Notes: a model not told the origin generated them from the letters alone. A stretch of 47,182 nucleotides of DNA from UBA4660 sp034408895 (GCA_034408895.1 JAWXCI010000039.1:1-47182); one strand, 5' to 3'; numbered from the stretch's first letter, positions 1-8,606 are shown. A program made the numbers and translations.

Positions 1-1
1 A

Positions 2-1066
2 CAGTCGTTCACCTTTGTTCTGATCGGAAATTCCGTACTCGAAATTAAAGGCATGTTGCTCCCTTTCTGGCTCATTCTTTTTTCCACCTCGTGCTTTGCA
101 AATGTTCTTGGTTTAAACATTTCGGCCAGCTTCAATTCCGCCAAAGTCATTTACATCCTGATACCCATCCTAATTATACCGCAATTATTATTCAGCGGAA
201 TAATAGTGCGCTTCGACCGTCTGCATCCCAGCATTGCATCACAATCGGGAGTACCATGGATTGGAAACGTGATGACTTCCCGCTGGGCTTACGAGGCCAT
301 GGCTGTTTATCAGTTTCGCAACAATGAGTTCAATACAATGTTTTTTGAAATGGATCAGAAGCGTAAGAACAGCGGCTGGAAAAAAGACTACTGGGTTACA
401 GAACTGAAGTCTAAAACCGTGTCGTACCGCAAAGCACTGATGTCAGGAGACAGGTCAGATTTGGCTGAGAATGATTTGCTCATTATTAGAAATGAAATGG
501 CCGCTGAAACACAGCAATTGGAAGGATTCACCTTTGAGGGGCTTGACCAATTCACTCCTGAAAAAGCGGACACTTCACTTATGACTTACACGCTTGGAAA
601 GCTCGATGTGCTTTTTGCCCACTACCGTGATCAGTACAACGAAGCGAACAATGAGCGCGAAAACCTGGTGAAGAGTCTCACTGCAACTCCAGAAGCCAAA
701 GAGCAATATCTGGCGCTTCAGAATGTCCACCACAACCTCAACCTTGAAGATTTTCTTGTGAACAAAAACGACACGAAAAAAATTGTGGAGAATAAAAACA
801 GGCTGGTGCAAAAAGCCAACCTGGTGTACTTGCCACCTTACGGTAAAAGTTTTTTCGGTTCGCACTTCTATGCTCCCTCGAAATCTTTCTTTGGTAAACA
901 GATTACCACGCTATCGGCCAATATTTTTGTGATATGGGGAATGAGCCTATTACTTATGATATTGCTATTCTTTGATGGCCTGAAGTGGCTACTGGAAAAA
1001 ACCAATTCGAAATTGTTAAAACTGGCCGTAAGAATGAAGATGAGGAAAGAACAGGTGTATCAGTAG
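2..1066 (+). CDS. ABC transporter, C-terminal permease part (5' truncated by window edge)
   Basis: The frame is open from base 2 and has no start in the window, so this is the 3' end of a longer gene; 354 codons are visible. The first ATG inside it (base 53) is probably internal, because the residues before it (SFTFVLIGNSVLEIKGM) read as conserved protein. Visible residues about 18-70 form hydrophobic segments (LLPFWLILFSTSCFANVLGL, then IYILIPILIIPQLLFSGII), followed by a roughly 220-residue charged soluble stretch and one last membrane helix near the C-terminus (IFVIWGMSLLLMILLFF). This resembles the ABC-2 membrane domain of ABCG-type half transporters, in which the ATPase lies upstream; here the ATPase would lie outside the window. 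The substrate is unknown. Family assignment is from memory of the fold and motif, not from a search. Confidence 0.7.
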   Translation, partial: QSFTFVLIGNSVLEIKGMLLPFWLILFSTSCFANVLGLNISASFNSAKVIYILIPILIIPQLLFSGIIVRFDRLHPSIASQSGVPWIGNVMTSRWAYEAMAVYQFRNNEFNTMFFEMDQKRKNSGWKKDYWVTELKSKTVSYRKALMSGDRSDLAENDLLIIRNEMAAETQQLEGFTFEGLDQFTPEKADTSLMTYTLGKLDVLFAHYRDQYNEANNERENLVKSLTATPEAKEQYLALQNVHHNLNLEDFLVNKNDTKKIVENKNRLVQKANLVYLPPYGKSFFGSHFYAPSKSFFGKQITTLSANIFVIWGMSLLLMILLFFDGLKWLLEKTNSKLLKLAVRMKMRKEQVYQ

Positions 1067-1143
1067 TTCCGAGTTCAGGATTCCGTCCCTATAACAATCG
1101 GGTTTCGGTCATCGGTCAGCAACATCATCACATCGCCACATCC

Positions 1144-1515
1144 TCACCCTTCCACTTCAATCATTCGAAAAGGGATATTGATAATGGCCTCGTAATCTTC
1201 GCCCGCTTCCAGCATGTCCTCATCGTCCTGCTCGTAAAACCAATGGATTTCTACTTTACTTTTTGCAACCTCAAGCTTTTTGAAAAGATCAAGAATGCAT
1301 TTGGAACTGCTGGTGTTGAAGTATTCGAGCTGGATGTGAACGGTAGTTTCGGACTTTGGCTTCTTCGCGTAATCCTCGGTCCAGGTAATAAGGTTCTTAT
1401 AAAAGTCCAGCGAGTTTTCTGGAATGGAGCGGCCTTTAAGTTCCAGCAGCCCTGAGGCTGCTATAAAACGGACCGTTGGTGTTTTATTCGTTCCCTGAAT
1501 TTCAAGATCTGTCAT
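1144..1515 (-). CDS. SiaC-family (DUF1987) regulatory phosphoprotein
   Basis: A 124-residue protein beginning MTDLEIQGTNKTPTV. The ATG at 1515 is preferred over an upstream ATG at 1632, whose extra 39 residues are Cys-rich and unlike the family. The family's hallmark segment YFNTSSSK lies at residues 65-72. Its Thr is residue 68, the same number as the phosphorylated Thr68 of Pseudomonas aeruginosa SiaC. In that species (established knowledge) SiaB phosphorylates SiaC, SiaA dephosphorylates it, and unphosphorylated SiaC activates the diguanylate cyclase SiaD. None of these partners is visible nearby, so here it appears as an orphan. It faces the end of the ABC transporter gene and is divergent from the methyltransferase gene. 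The fold and the regulatory role are inferred; the partner is unknown. Confidence 0.8.
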   Translation of the reverse strand: MTDLEIQGTNKTPTVRFIAASGLLELKGRSIPENSLDFYKNLITWTEDYAKKPKSETTVHIQLEYFNTSSSKCILDLFKKLEVAKSKVEIHWFYEQDDEDMLEAGEDYEAIINIPFRMIEVEG

Positions 1516-1664
1516 GTGGTATGTATTGATGTGAAGCCGGGTTCGAAAGTAGGTGTAACGCGATAATGAAGTATTAACGATCAACAAAATGTCAACACAA
1601 CAGCAGTTTGTATCTGTGAACAAAGTACGCATCCTGATGTTGGAATGGATTCCTCTGAACTAAA

Positions 1665-2396
1665 ATGAAGAACGAGTGGTTTGTAAATTGGTTTGATTCG
1701 AAGTACTACACACTTCTCTACCGGCAGCGCGATGAAGATGAAGCAAGGCATTTCATATCACTGCTGATGAAGGTTGTTAAACCCTTGAAAGGCGCAGCCA
1801 TTCTTGACCTGGCTTGTGGCAATGGAAGACATTCGATAGCCTTACACGAACTTGGATTCGATGTCACAGGAATTGATCTTTCGGACCTTGCCATTCGCCA
1901 TGCGAAAAGAAATGAAAGTCGGGGACTGAAATTTATCCGGCAGGATATGCGCCAATTTCAATTGGCTGAAAAATTCGATGTGGTATTCAACCTCTTCACC
2001 AGCTTCGGCTACTTCGATGCCACTGAAGACAACCTTGTTGTCCTGGAAAAAGTACACGAACACCTGAAGCCCGCAGGCTGGTTCATTCTTGATTATTTCA
2101 ATCTTCACTTCGTGTTGAAGCACCTTGTGATCCATGAGGAAAAAACAATGGAGGGCATCCATTTCCACATCGAAAAAAACGTGAAGGGAAACCTGCTTGT
2201 AAAATCAATTGCCGTTCATGATGGCGATAAGCAATTTGAGTTTGAAGAACGGGTGCAGCTCTTTGATCATGATGAACTTCACACCATGTTAAGCGGAAAT
2301 GGATTTTCCGTGGTTCATACTTTTGGCAACTATCAATTGGATCCCTTCAATGCGGAACATTCCGACCGCCTGATAATAGCAGCCCGCAGCTTATGA
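1665..2396 (+). CDS. class I SAM-dependent methyltransferase
   Basis: A 243-residue Rossmann-fold methyltransferase. Motif I (ILDLACGNGRHS) lies at about residues 46-57. The acidic residue that contacts the ribose follows in VTGIDLS, and FDVVFNLFTSFGYF and HLKPAGWFILDYF match the later core strands. The substrate cannot be read from the sequence; relatives are generally annotated only as methyltransferase type 11/12-like proteins. The start ATG at 1665 gives MKNEWFVNWFDSKYY, typical of this subfamily. The gene overlaps the downstream ZIP transporter gene by 4 bp, suggesting translational coupling and one transcript. Confidence 0.85.
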   Translation: MKNEWFVNWFDSKYYTLLYRQRDEDEARHFISLLMKVVKPLKGAAILDLACGNGRHSIALHELGFDVTGIDLSDLAIRHAKRNESRGLKFIRQDMRQFQLAEKFDVVFNLFTSFGYFDATEDNLVVLEKVHEHLKPAGWFILDYFNLHFVLKHLVIHEEKTMEGIHFHIEKNVKGNLLVKSIAVHDGDKQFEFEERVQLFDHDELHTMLSGNGFSVVHTFGNYQLDPFNAEHSDRLIIAARSL

Positions 2397-3199
2397 GTGA
2401 ATTTCCTCTGTTCTACATCGCCATCTTGTTTTTCGTTGCTATTGCCGGTTCTTCTTTCATATTCCTGAAAAAAGTCCAGTCGCCAGCCGGCCTGCGTTTA
2501 CTCCTTTCTTTCAGTGCTGCTTATTTACTTGGCCTCTGCCTCCTGCATCTTTTTCCTGAGATGTATGCATCAGGCATTGAGGGAGCGGGGTGGTATGTGC
2601 TCGGTGGATTTTTACTACAGATTATCCTCGATTTCTTTTCACATGGAATTGAACACGGGCATGCACACAACGAACACCGCCATCACCATGGCGGCACTCA
2701 GTTTCTTGTGCTGGTCATGATCAGTTTATGGATTCATGCTTTCATAGAAGGAATGCCTTTTGGTGCCGCCTGGGGCGGTGATGTGCGTTTGAATTTACAT
2801 GAACTTCCTCATGCATCTGTGCAACCCCACAACCATAGCCACGATAGCCGTGATTCACTGCTCGTGGGTATTGGGCTTCATAAACTCACGGAGGCGTTTG
2901 TCTTTGCATCGCTGCTGCTTTCCACGACTATGTCGCGTTCCAAAGCATGGATATGGATTGTGCTTTTTGCAGCCGTGGCACCGGCAGGCGCTGCTGTACA
3001 ATTTTTCCTTGGATCAACGGGTATGGTAAACCTGGCGGAGTTCACACCTAAAATTACCGGTGTACTAATTGGAATTATGCTTCATATCTCCACCACTATT
3101 ATTTTCGAAAGCAGTGAAGGACATTCGTTCAACCTCAAAAAATTTATTGCTATTATTCTTGGCATCGGTTCATCGGTGCTGGCAGCACACCATTTCTGA
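2393..3199 (+). CDS. ZIP-family divalent metal transporter
   Basis: A 268-residue polytopic membrane protein with about eight hydrophobic segments. It carries the ZIP metal-site motifs HAFIEG (His115, Glu119) and HKLTEAF (His163, Glu167). Two His-rich stretches, residues 84-101 (HGIEHGHAHNEHRHHHGG) and about 135-150 (HELPHASVQPHNHSH), would lie in loops and probably bind zinc or another divalent cation. ZIP proteins normally move Zn2+, Fe2+ or similar ions towards the cytoplasm. The start codon overlaps the methyltransferase stop (ATGA), so the two are likely co-translated. No metal-responsive operator was recognised. Metal specificity is not determinable here. Confidence 0.85.
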   Translation: MSEFPLFYIAILFFVAIAGSSFIFLKKVQSPAGLRLLLSFSAAYLLGLCLLHLFPEMYASGIEGAGWYVLGGFLLQIILDFFSHGIEHGHAHNEHRHHHGGTQFLVLVMISLWIHAFIEGMPFGAAWGGDVRLNLHELPHASVQPHNHSHDSRDSLLVGIGLHKLTEAFVFASLLLSTTMSRSKAWIWIVLFAAVAPAGAAVQFFLGSTGMVNLAEFTPKITGVLIGIMLHISTTIIFESSEGHSFNLKKFIAIILGIGSSVLAAHHF

Positions 3200-3249
3200 A
3201 ATAGGGATTCAAATAAGGACCCGTTCAAGGAATGAGAAACACCACTAAA

Positions 3250-3432
3250 CTATTGCCGGTCTTTGTTGTAGAGTTTCAAGATCGCCATAGCAGCGAATCC
3301 GAAACCCACACCCAATATTGCACCAACTCCTAGTTTGCCGAAAGCCAACCCCAAGCCCACACCAATAATGCAACATGCTACGAAGAGGGTGCCTGATGCA
3401 TCCCATGAGTCTTTCTTTTTTTCTTCTGTCAT
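3250..3432 (-). CDS. small two-helix membrane protein, function unknown
   Basis: A 60-residue protein with a charged N-terminus (MTEEKKKDSWDASG) and two Gly-rich hydrophobic segments (about 14-31 and 34-53). It ends in a short basic-acidic tail. It lies convergent to the ZIP gene and in the same direction as the DUF4293 gene, with 180 bp between them. The composition looks like a real small membrane protein rather than a shadow frame, since nothing codes on the other strand here. No known family was recognised. Confidence 0.55.
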   Translation of the reverse strand: MTEEKKKDSWDASGTLFVACCIIGVGLGLAFGKLGVGAILGVGFGFAAMAILKLYNKDRQ

Positions 3433-3482
3433 GATACTGAAATTGTGAAGCGAAAGTAGATGAAGCCTGCCTCCGTCTTTTT

Positions 3483-3601
3483 GACGCAGAGATGCGCTGA
3501 GGAGCAGAGATAACCAGAGTTTCTTCTTTTCTCGCAGCGAGTTTCAGCGTTCCGAAGTTTTTTCTCTCCGCGCATCACTGCTCCTGCGCGAACTCCGCGT
3601 C
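3483..3601. repeat. imperfect inverted repeat, GACGCAGAG-type intergenic element
   Basis: The left arm (3483-3510, GACGCAGAGATGCGCTGAGG and on) and the reverse complement of the right arm (3563-3601) share GACGC, GAG, GCGC and AGGAGCAG blocks in the same order. They flank a spacer of about 50 bp that contains a perfect CTCGCAGCGAG palindrome. Similar GACGCAGAG-rich intergenic patches occur across Bacteroidota genomes as dispersed repeats; that comparison is from memory. No coding potential is evident. Confidence 0.4.
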
Positions 3602-3614
3602 CCTGCGCAAATCC

Positions 3615-4049
3615 TCATCTTATCCGGTTCAGACTTCGAATGGTTTCTTCATCCTTCCTGATTCCTCTTAAACCAAGCCAGTTAAAAATAAGTGCCGGCA
3701 ATGGCATAAAGAACATTGGAGTTAAAAGGACATCCATTAGCTCAAAAGCACTATCATTAATTGCACTGGACAGATTGGAGAAATAAAACGCAAGCAGCGC
3801 AACTACCAGTGCCATGAGCACAAAATTCAATCGCACGATGCGCATCTGTGCTTTGCGGTTTTTATACCAGAAAGCGCTCAGCAGAAATGCAACCGCAGAA
3901 AGTATGATCACATATCCTACATACTTACTCCATTTTGCATAATCAGTCCCCTGACTGTAGAATGGTGTGGAAAATTCTTGCAAAAAAATCATTATGCCCA
4001 TACATGTGGCACCAAACAGGAGCCAGAGAGTTTGAATTCGTTGAATCAT
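3615..4049 (-). CDS. DUF4293 family membrane protein
   Basis: A 144-residue protein starting MIQRIQTLWLLFGA, the characteristic opening of DUF4293 proteins of Bacteroidota. Four hydrophobic segments are visible: about residues 6-24, 44-62, 72-90 and 105-125. A charged C-terminal tail follows (LRGIRKDEETIRSLNRIR). The function of the family is unknown. In many Bacteroidota it sits near the transcription terminator gene rho or DNA-processing genes, but not here. It is transcribed divergently from the SPFH gene. Confidence 0.75.
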   Translation of the reverse strand: MIQRIQTLWLLFGATCMGIMIFLQEFSTPFYSQGTDYAKWSKYVGYVIILSAVAFLLSAFWYKNRKAQMRIVRLNFVLMALVVALLAFYFSNLSSAINDSAFELMDVLLTPMFFMPLPALIFNWLGLRGIRKDEETIRSLNRIR

Positions 4050-4142
4050 ATTTCTTTGAAAGTATCTGCCAAACGTACAAGAATTCGTTAGGGCGAACTA
4101 TCAGCGGATTGCAAGTGTGTTCAAAATTCATCCATTGCCGAG

Positions 4143-5129
4143 ATGGCAAACAAATATCTTCGCCAAAAAACAACAACCATGATAGACCAAATCGAAATCA
4201 ACCCCATGAACATCGTTTGGATAGTTCTGGGTATTTATGTGTTCTTCAAATCTTTTATAATCGTGCAGCAGGCGCACATTGCTGTTATCACCATCTTCGG
4301 AAAATACAGGCGTGTGGTAGGCCCGGGATTGAGCCTTCGCATTCCATTCTTCGAACAGATCTTCCGCAGAATCTCTACACAGAACCGCTCGGTGGAAATG
4401 GAGTTCCAGGCCGTGACACAAGATCAGGCCAACGTGTATTTCAAAAGCATGTTGCTCTATTCAGTGATGAGCGACAATGAAGAAATTATAAAGCGTGTTG
4501 CGTTCAAATTCTTCAGCGAACAAAACCTGATGCAGGCGCTTGTGCGCACTATCGAAGGAACCATACGCTCGTTTGTTGCCACAAAAAAGCAGGCGGAAGT
4601 GTTGGGACTTCGCAACGATATTGTGGAACACGTAAAATCAGAAATTGATAATCGGCTGGAGGAATGGGGATACCACCTACAGGATTTGCAGATCAACGAC
4701 ATCACATTTGATGCGGCAATCATAGAGTCCATGAGCCGCGTAGTAGCGTCCAACAACCTGAAAGCTGCAGCTGAAAACGAAGGTCAGGCATTGCTCATCA
4801 CCAAAACAAAAGCGGCAGAAGCCGATGGTAACTCTATCAAGATTGCCGCAACCGCTGAACGCGAAGCTGCCCAAATGCGTGGCCAGGGTGTGGCATTGTT
4901 CCGTGAAGAAGTGGCCCGCGGTATGCAAAACGCAGCACGCGAAATGAAACAAGCCAACCTGGACACTTCCATGATCATGTTCAGCATGTGGACGGAAGCC
5001 ATCAAGAATTTTGCGGAATACGGCCAGGGCAATATCATCTTCCTAGATGGTTCGCCCGAAGGCATGGAGAAAACAATGAAGCAAGTAATGGGTTTGAACA
5101 AGCTCATGGACAAAGACCTCCATAAATAA
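4143..5129 (+). CDS. SPFH/band-7 (HflC/stomatin-like) membrane protein
   Basis: A 328-residue protein with one N-terminal membrane anchor (about 21-40, NIVWIVLGIYVFFKSFIIV). The SPFH domain spans about 40-220; typical pieces are GPGLSLRIPFFEQI and SVEMEFQAVTQDQANVYFK. An Ala/Glu-rich helix follows at about 215-275 (AAAENEGQALLITKTKAAEADG), which oligomerises in stomatin/flotillin relatives. Such proteins form large membrane-bound rings that scaffold proteases or other membrane proteins. The ATG at 4179 (MIDQIEIN) is an alternative start; the upstream ATG at 4143 was kept because it adds a plausible short polar lead. No NfeD or HflK partner is adjacent. A strong terminator follows. Confidence 0.8.
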   Translation: MANKYLRQKTTTMIDQIEINPMNIVWIVLGIYVFFKSFIIVQQAHIAVITIFGKYRRVVGPGLSLRIPFFEQIFRRISTQNRSVEMEFQAVTQDQANVYFKSMLLYSVMSDNEEIIKRVAFKFFSEQNLMQALVRTIEGTIRSFVATKKQAEVLGLRNDIVEHVKSEIDNRLEEWGYHLQDLQINDITFDAAIIESMSRVVASNNLKAAAENEGQALLITKTKAAEADGNSIKIAATAEREAAQMRGQGVALFREEVARGMQNAAREMKQANLDTSMIMFSMWTEAIKNFAEYGQGNIIFLDGSPEGMEKTMKQVMGLNKLMDKDLHK

Positions 5130-5160
5130 GGCTCACATTCATTCCAGAAAACATCACTGT

Positions 5161-5189
5161 AAAAGGCGGGAAATTCTCCCGCCTTTTTT
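5161..5189 (+). terminator. Rho-independent terminator after the SPFH gene
   Basis: A perfect 11-bp stem (AAAAGGCGGGA at 5161-5171, TCCCGCCTTTT at 5177-5187) with a 5-base loop and a run of six T. It lies 31 bp after the SPFH stop codon. Because A-runs precede the stem it could also work for the opposite strand, where the DUF2330 gene has already ended. Confidence 0.9.
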
Positions 5190-5213
5190 AATTTAGTTGT
5201 TAGTCCACCAGAG

Positions 5214-6683
5214 TCATGCGTGGTCTAATCCTCTCTGACTTTTCACCATACCAAACCAAACAATTGCCAGCGTGAAACCCAACGCAATGAGCATGGCACC
5301 CGGTCTACCACCTGATGGTAGCTCCGGCAGCATAACAAGAACTTCGTTGCGTTTTGGTTCTACCAGCAAATCCGGTTTCACTTTCATGTGCTTCACATAT
5401 TCATTCATGTAGGTATATGATTGCTGATCATGCTTGCCGGTAAGTGCGAAAAATTCATCCACTTCTTTTTTTCTTCGGAAGTAGAGATCATCGAGGTACA
5501 TCTGCCCCTCATCACAATCAAATTCCCCACTGGCAGGATGAGTGAGAATATACCTGCACTGGAAATTTTCGTTGTTAGGTGTCACCTGGAATTGTAGATC
5601 CGATGGAAACTTGTTTCGCCCGTATCGCACGTGAAGCCGAGTGAAGAACATCGTTGGATTTTGTACCTTGTCATTCAGCCACGGAATTCCCGCATCCACA
5701 AAGTCCTGGTTGAAAGGTGGATTGCCCACGCACGGGTCGCACTTCACAGCATTGAAAGGAGAAACATTCCATGCGTATTCAAGAAACACCGCGTTTCGTC
5801 CTTCACGCTGGTATGCCTTGTCAAAAAGATTTTTGTAGAAGTCCCCGAATTTCGCTTGAGTGTACAGCGGAATGTTTCTGTCGGTCGGAGTTTTCACAGT
5901 GCGGTAGTTCGTGCATTCAATTCTTCCACTTCTTGTAAAGCCGTAGATAATCATGTCCTGTTCGCCCTGGCTATTAGCCATTCCAAGTCTTATCGGCAAC
6001 ATGAACTTGTCGTGTTCAAATGAAATCTGGAGAGGGCGCAGGTAATCGAAACCTGTGCTCGCATTGTCGAGATTCACCTTAGCCACAAAAAACTTTGTGT
6101 TGCTTTTGATATATGGTTCTAATACCTGCTCGGCAGCTTCAGGAATTTTATACCCATTGAGCAGAAGCCAATTTTTCAGGCCGCTGCTTTCAGTTGCCGA
6201 GAGCACTAGGATGTCGTACTCACCCACTGAATACCTTGCCTCGATCTTTACACCATAATCCAAGCTTTCATCCTCGTTCATCATTTCCGACTTCATCATT
6301 GAAGTTGTTTCAACAGCATCACTGAAGCACAAATTGTAATCATAAACGGGTGTACAAGGGTTTTGATCCCAATACTCCACCAGCCGCGGGGCTGAGTAAG
6401 CATCCAGAACTTCGAAAACTCTGCGGTCCACTACTTTGATGTCGTCCTTTTGAATGACAACCGGAACAGGGATCACCATGGCGAAATCGCGCATGGGTCC
6501 CTGGTAATCGTTGCTCATGGTGATAACGGTTTGTTTGCCATCACGCACCAGAATCACTTCGGATTTGTTGTTGAACAATTTTGAGTCGGCCTTGGCTACG
6601 TAGAATCCGCAGAAGGCAAATGCATTGGTGGAAAGCACCATTGCGAGTGCAGAGAACAGGATTGAAACAATTTTTCTTTTCAT
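5214..6683 (-). CDS. DUF2330 domain-containing secreted/membrane-anchored protein
   Basis: A 489-residue protein. The start at 6683 gives a clear signal peptide (MKRKIVSILFSALAMVLSTNAFA, cleavage near residue 23). The longer frame to 6761 only reads back into the end of the upstream gene. The mature protein begins FCGFYVAKADSKLFNNKSEV, the DUF2330 opening, and contains MSNDYQGPMRDFAMVIPVP. Several Cys are scattered through the domain (for example NPCTPVYDYNLC, CDPCVG), suggesting disulfides outside the cytoplasm. A single hydrophobic helix near the C-terminus (PGAMLIALGFTLAIVWFGMV) followed by basic residues would anchor it in the membrane. The function of DUF2330 is not established. It starts 47 bp after the RnfD-like gene ends, so the two are probably co-transcribed. 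Confidence 0.8.
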   Translation of the reverse strand: MKRKIVSILFSALAMVLSTNAFAFCGFYVAKADSKLFNNKSEVILVRDGKQTVITMSNDYQGPMRDFAMVIPVPVVIQKDDIKVVDRRVFEVLDAYSAPRLVEYWDQNPCTPVYDYNLCFSDAVETTSMMKSEMMNEDESLDYGVKIEARYSVGEYDILVLSATESSGLKNWLLLNGYKIPEAAEQVLEPYIKSNTKFFVAKVNLDNASTGFDYLRPLQISFEHDKFMLPIRLGMANSQGEQDMIIYGFTRSGRIECTNYRTVKTPTDRNIPLYTQAKFGDFYKNLFDKAYQREGRNAVFLEYAWNVSPFNAVKCDPCVGNPPFNQDFVDAGIPWLNDKVQNPTMFFTRLHVRYGRNKFPSDLQFQVTPNNENFQCRYILTHPASGEFDCDEGQMYLDDLYFRRKKEVDEFFALTGKHDQQSYTYMNEYVKHMKVKPDLLVEPKRNEVLVMLPELPSGGRPGAMLIALGFTLAIVWFGMVKSQRGLDHA

Positions 6684-6730
6684 GTTGATTTGAATTTTAT
6701 CACTCAAAAAATTCTTTGCAGTGATTGTTA

Positions 6731-7603
6731 TTATAAATGTTTGAACTGAGGTTTTGTCCATAGGAAATTTTCGCGCTTTGCCAGCAAGTCGAATAAGGGA
6801 ACAAGAGGCGTGGCGAAAAAGAGAACCCAGAAAGGTGCTGCATTAATGAAGTAAAAACTGGCCAGATAAAATGACACGGCAGCCACAAGCATCGCCCAAA
6901 TTCTTCGCATCACTTTGTGGTTGGGGGAAGTCATGGGATCGGTAATCATGAAAAATGCAAACAGCCAAAGCGAGCCGCTTGAAAGTTTATGGAAGAACAC
7001 ATCGAAGTCCCAGCCGAGATAGAGAACGGTGCGCGAAAATTCAAGAACGGCAAGAGTTAGGATAAAGAAAATTCCGGTGTCGAGGCGTTTGATGTTGGAC
7101 AACACCGCAAGACCTGCGGTGCCAATAATGAAGACCAGCAACGCACTGCTGCCCCATAGTCCGGGAGCTATCCAGCCTTCTCCGCTGGCAATTATCATAA
7201 TTACAATTCCGAAGTTGGCAGGATTCCATAAATGTTTTCCATTGATGCGCAAAAGGAATTTCTGCGAGATGGCAAGCACTCCGGCAAAAAGAAAAAGCAA
7301 CGGATCATTGGCTTTGAAAAGCAGCGACAATCCGAGTGAAGTAATCATTGCGCTCTTAATGGAGTGATCGGGAACACCCGCAAAACGAATCGCCAGAAAT
7401 TGCATACCCAATGCCCCGGTGAAAGCGCTCAGGAAATTCAGCCACTCAGCATCCCAGCCTAGAGCCTGAATGCCGTAGCATAAAAAAAATAATTGCGATA
7501 CAATTTGAAAATGCCGGCCATCTGATTTCAGCCAAATGATAAGTTGACTAATGGTTTCAGAAACAGGTTTAGCGAATGTTAGATGGTGAAGTTGATTTTG
7601 CAT
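6731..7603 (-). CDS. RnfD/NqrB-like polytopic membrane protein
   Basis: A 290-residue, very hydrophobic protein with about eight to ten helices. NGKHLWNPANFG and FHKLSSGSLWLFAFFMITDPMTSP match the NPAAFG and FHLLSGG...GAFFMATDPVTSP signatures of the RnfD/NqrB family, a membrane subunit of ion-pumping electron-transfer complexes. I do not see the D-x-x-SGAT motif whose Thr carries covalent FMN in RnfD/NqrB, so it may have lost that flavin site. No other rnf or nqr genes are near; the only partner is the DUF2330 gene just downstream. A role as a stand-alone electron-transfer or scaffold subunit with the DUF2330 protein is inference. Confidence 0.7.
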   Translation of the reverse strand: MQNQLHHLTFAKPVSETISQLIIWLKSDGRHFQIVSQLFFLCYGIQALGWDAEWLNFLSAFTGALGMQFLAIRFAGVPDHSIKSAMITSLGLSLLFKANDPLLFLFAGVLAISQKFLLRINGKHLWNPANFGIVIMIIASGEGWIAPGLWGSSALLVFIIGTAGLAVLSNIKRLDTGIFFILTLAVLEFSRTVLYLGWDFDVFFHKLSSGSLWLFAFFMITDPMTSPNHKVMRRIWAMLVAAVSFYLASFYFINAAPFWVLFFATPLVPLFDLLAKRENFLWTKPQFKHL

Positions 7604-7838
7604 TTCCGGTTGAATTTTCGTCCCCGTACATGAAACATCCCGGAAAGTTCAACCCACCTCCAAAACTTTTGAATCGTGAACACAAAAAGAAAAACGCGGC
7701 TCGCAAGTTCTCTGCATTGTTTGCCGCGGTTTCGAAATAGGATAAAGCGATTGCTTCTACCGGTGTATGAGATAGTAAGTTTCAGCACATCGTAAAATTC
7801 TACCCGTCTATTTTTACCGCCTCAACAATTATTTCCCG

Positions 7839-8567
7839 ATGAAAAACATTTTTCCTTACCTCAGTTTATTGTTTCTTGCCTTGACTCCCGCCTGCAAGTG
7901 TTCTACCGACACGGAGAACACATCGGCCAAAGTCCCTGTAGCTGACAGCGGTTCTGCTCGTGTGCAAGAGTTACTTCCACCGGGAGCACCGCAGCCAGTG
8001 CCAGGCACTATAACAGCCTCTGGTGCTAAAGAATTATCAGACGAAATGCGCCATAACCTGATAGAGAACTTTGATGCTTACCTCTATTCTCAAAATGAGA
8101 GAGACTATAAAACTTATGTAAACTATCATTACAAACCGATGCTCGATATTATGAATGCCGACACCATGGTGGCTCGAGTGCAGCGAATTGATAATATGGG
8201 CTGGACAAATTTTATTAACGGCTACCAGATTGACAAAATTTCACCCATTGTAGAAACCGATTCAGCCTACATTGTAATGCTCAGGGTGAAGATGCAGATG
8301 GATGTGGTGTTCGAAAAGAAGTTTGATAATTCAACCTTCAAAAGTCCAGAGAACGTTGGGGGCATGATTCGCGACAAATACCCCACCGCGGTTTATGATG
8401 CTCCTGCAAGAAAGTATCACATTGACGAAAAAATGAAGTTTTACTGCCTCACCAAAAAGGACACACTGGACTTTCGTTTTCTCCAACATGCCTACATCAA
8501 CGAACCAAAACTCGCTAACCTACTCGACTACGATACTTTTTACAAGCTACGCACTTACGAGAAATAA
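7839..8567 (+). CDS. putative lipoprotein, function unknown
   Basis: A 242-residue protein with an N-terminal hydrophobic segment ending in LTPACKC; Cys19 is a possible, non-ideal lipobox cysteine. A Pro/Ser/Ala-rich linker follows (about 22-60). The rest is a soluble domain with charged and aromatic residues (ENFDAYLYSQNERDYKTYVNY, then GMIRDKYPTAVYDAPARKY). The pattern of one helix pair followed by strands resembles NTF2-like proteins found in Bacteroidota, but that is only an impression. It starts after a 235-bp intergenic region and faces the next gene tail to tail. Confidence 0.6.
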   Translation: MKNIFPYLSLLFLALTPACKCSTDTENTSAKVPVADSGSARVQELLPPGAPQPVPGTITASGAKELSDEMRHNLIENFDAYLYSQNERDYKTYVNYHYKPMLDIMNADTMVARVQRIDNMGWTNFINGYQIDKISPIVETDSAYIVMLRVKMQMDVVFEKKFDNSTFKSPENVGGMIRDKYPTAVYDAPARKYHIDEKMKFYCLTKKDTLDFRFLQHAYINEPKLANLLDYDTFYKLRTYEK

Positions 8568-8606
8568 TTTTTTCTTCTCGAACCGGTTGAGGAAAAGTAA
8601 ATTTTA

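Noticed and set aside
1066..1143. Plus-strand frame running from the ABC gene end into the SiaC gene
   Set aside because: It is the antisense shadow of the SiaC-like gene and contains a low-complexity patch; no independent gene is supported.
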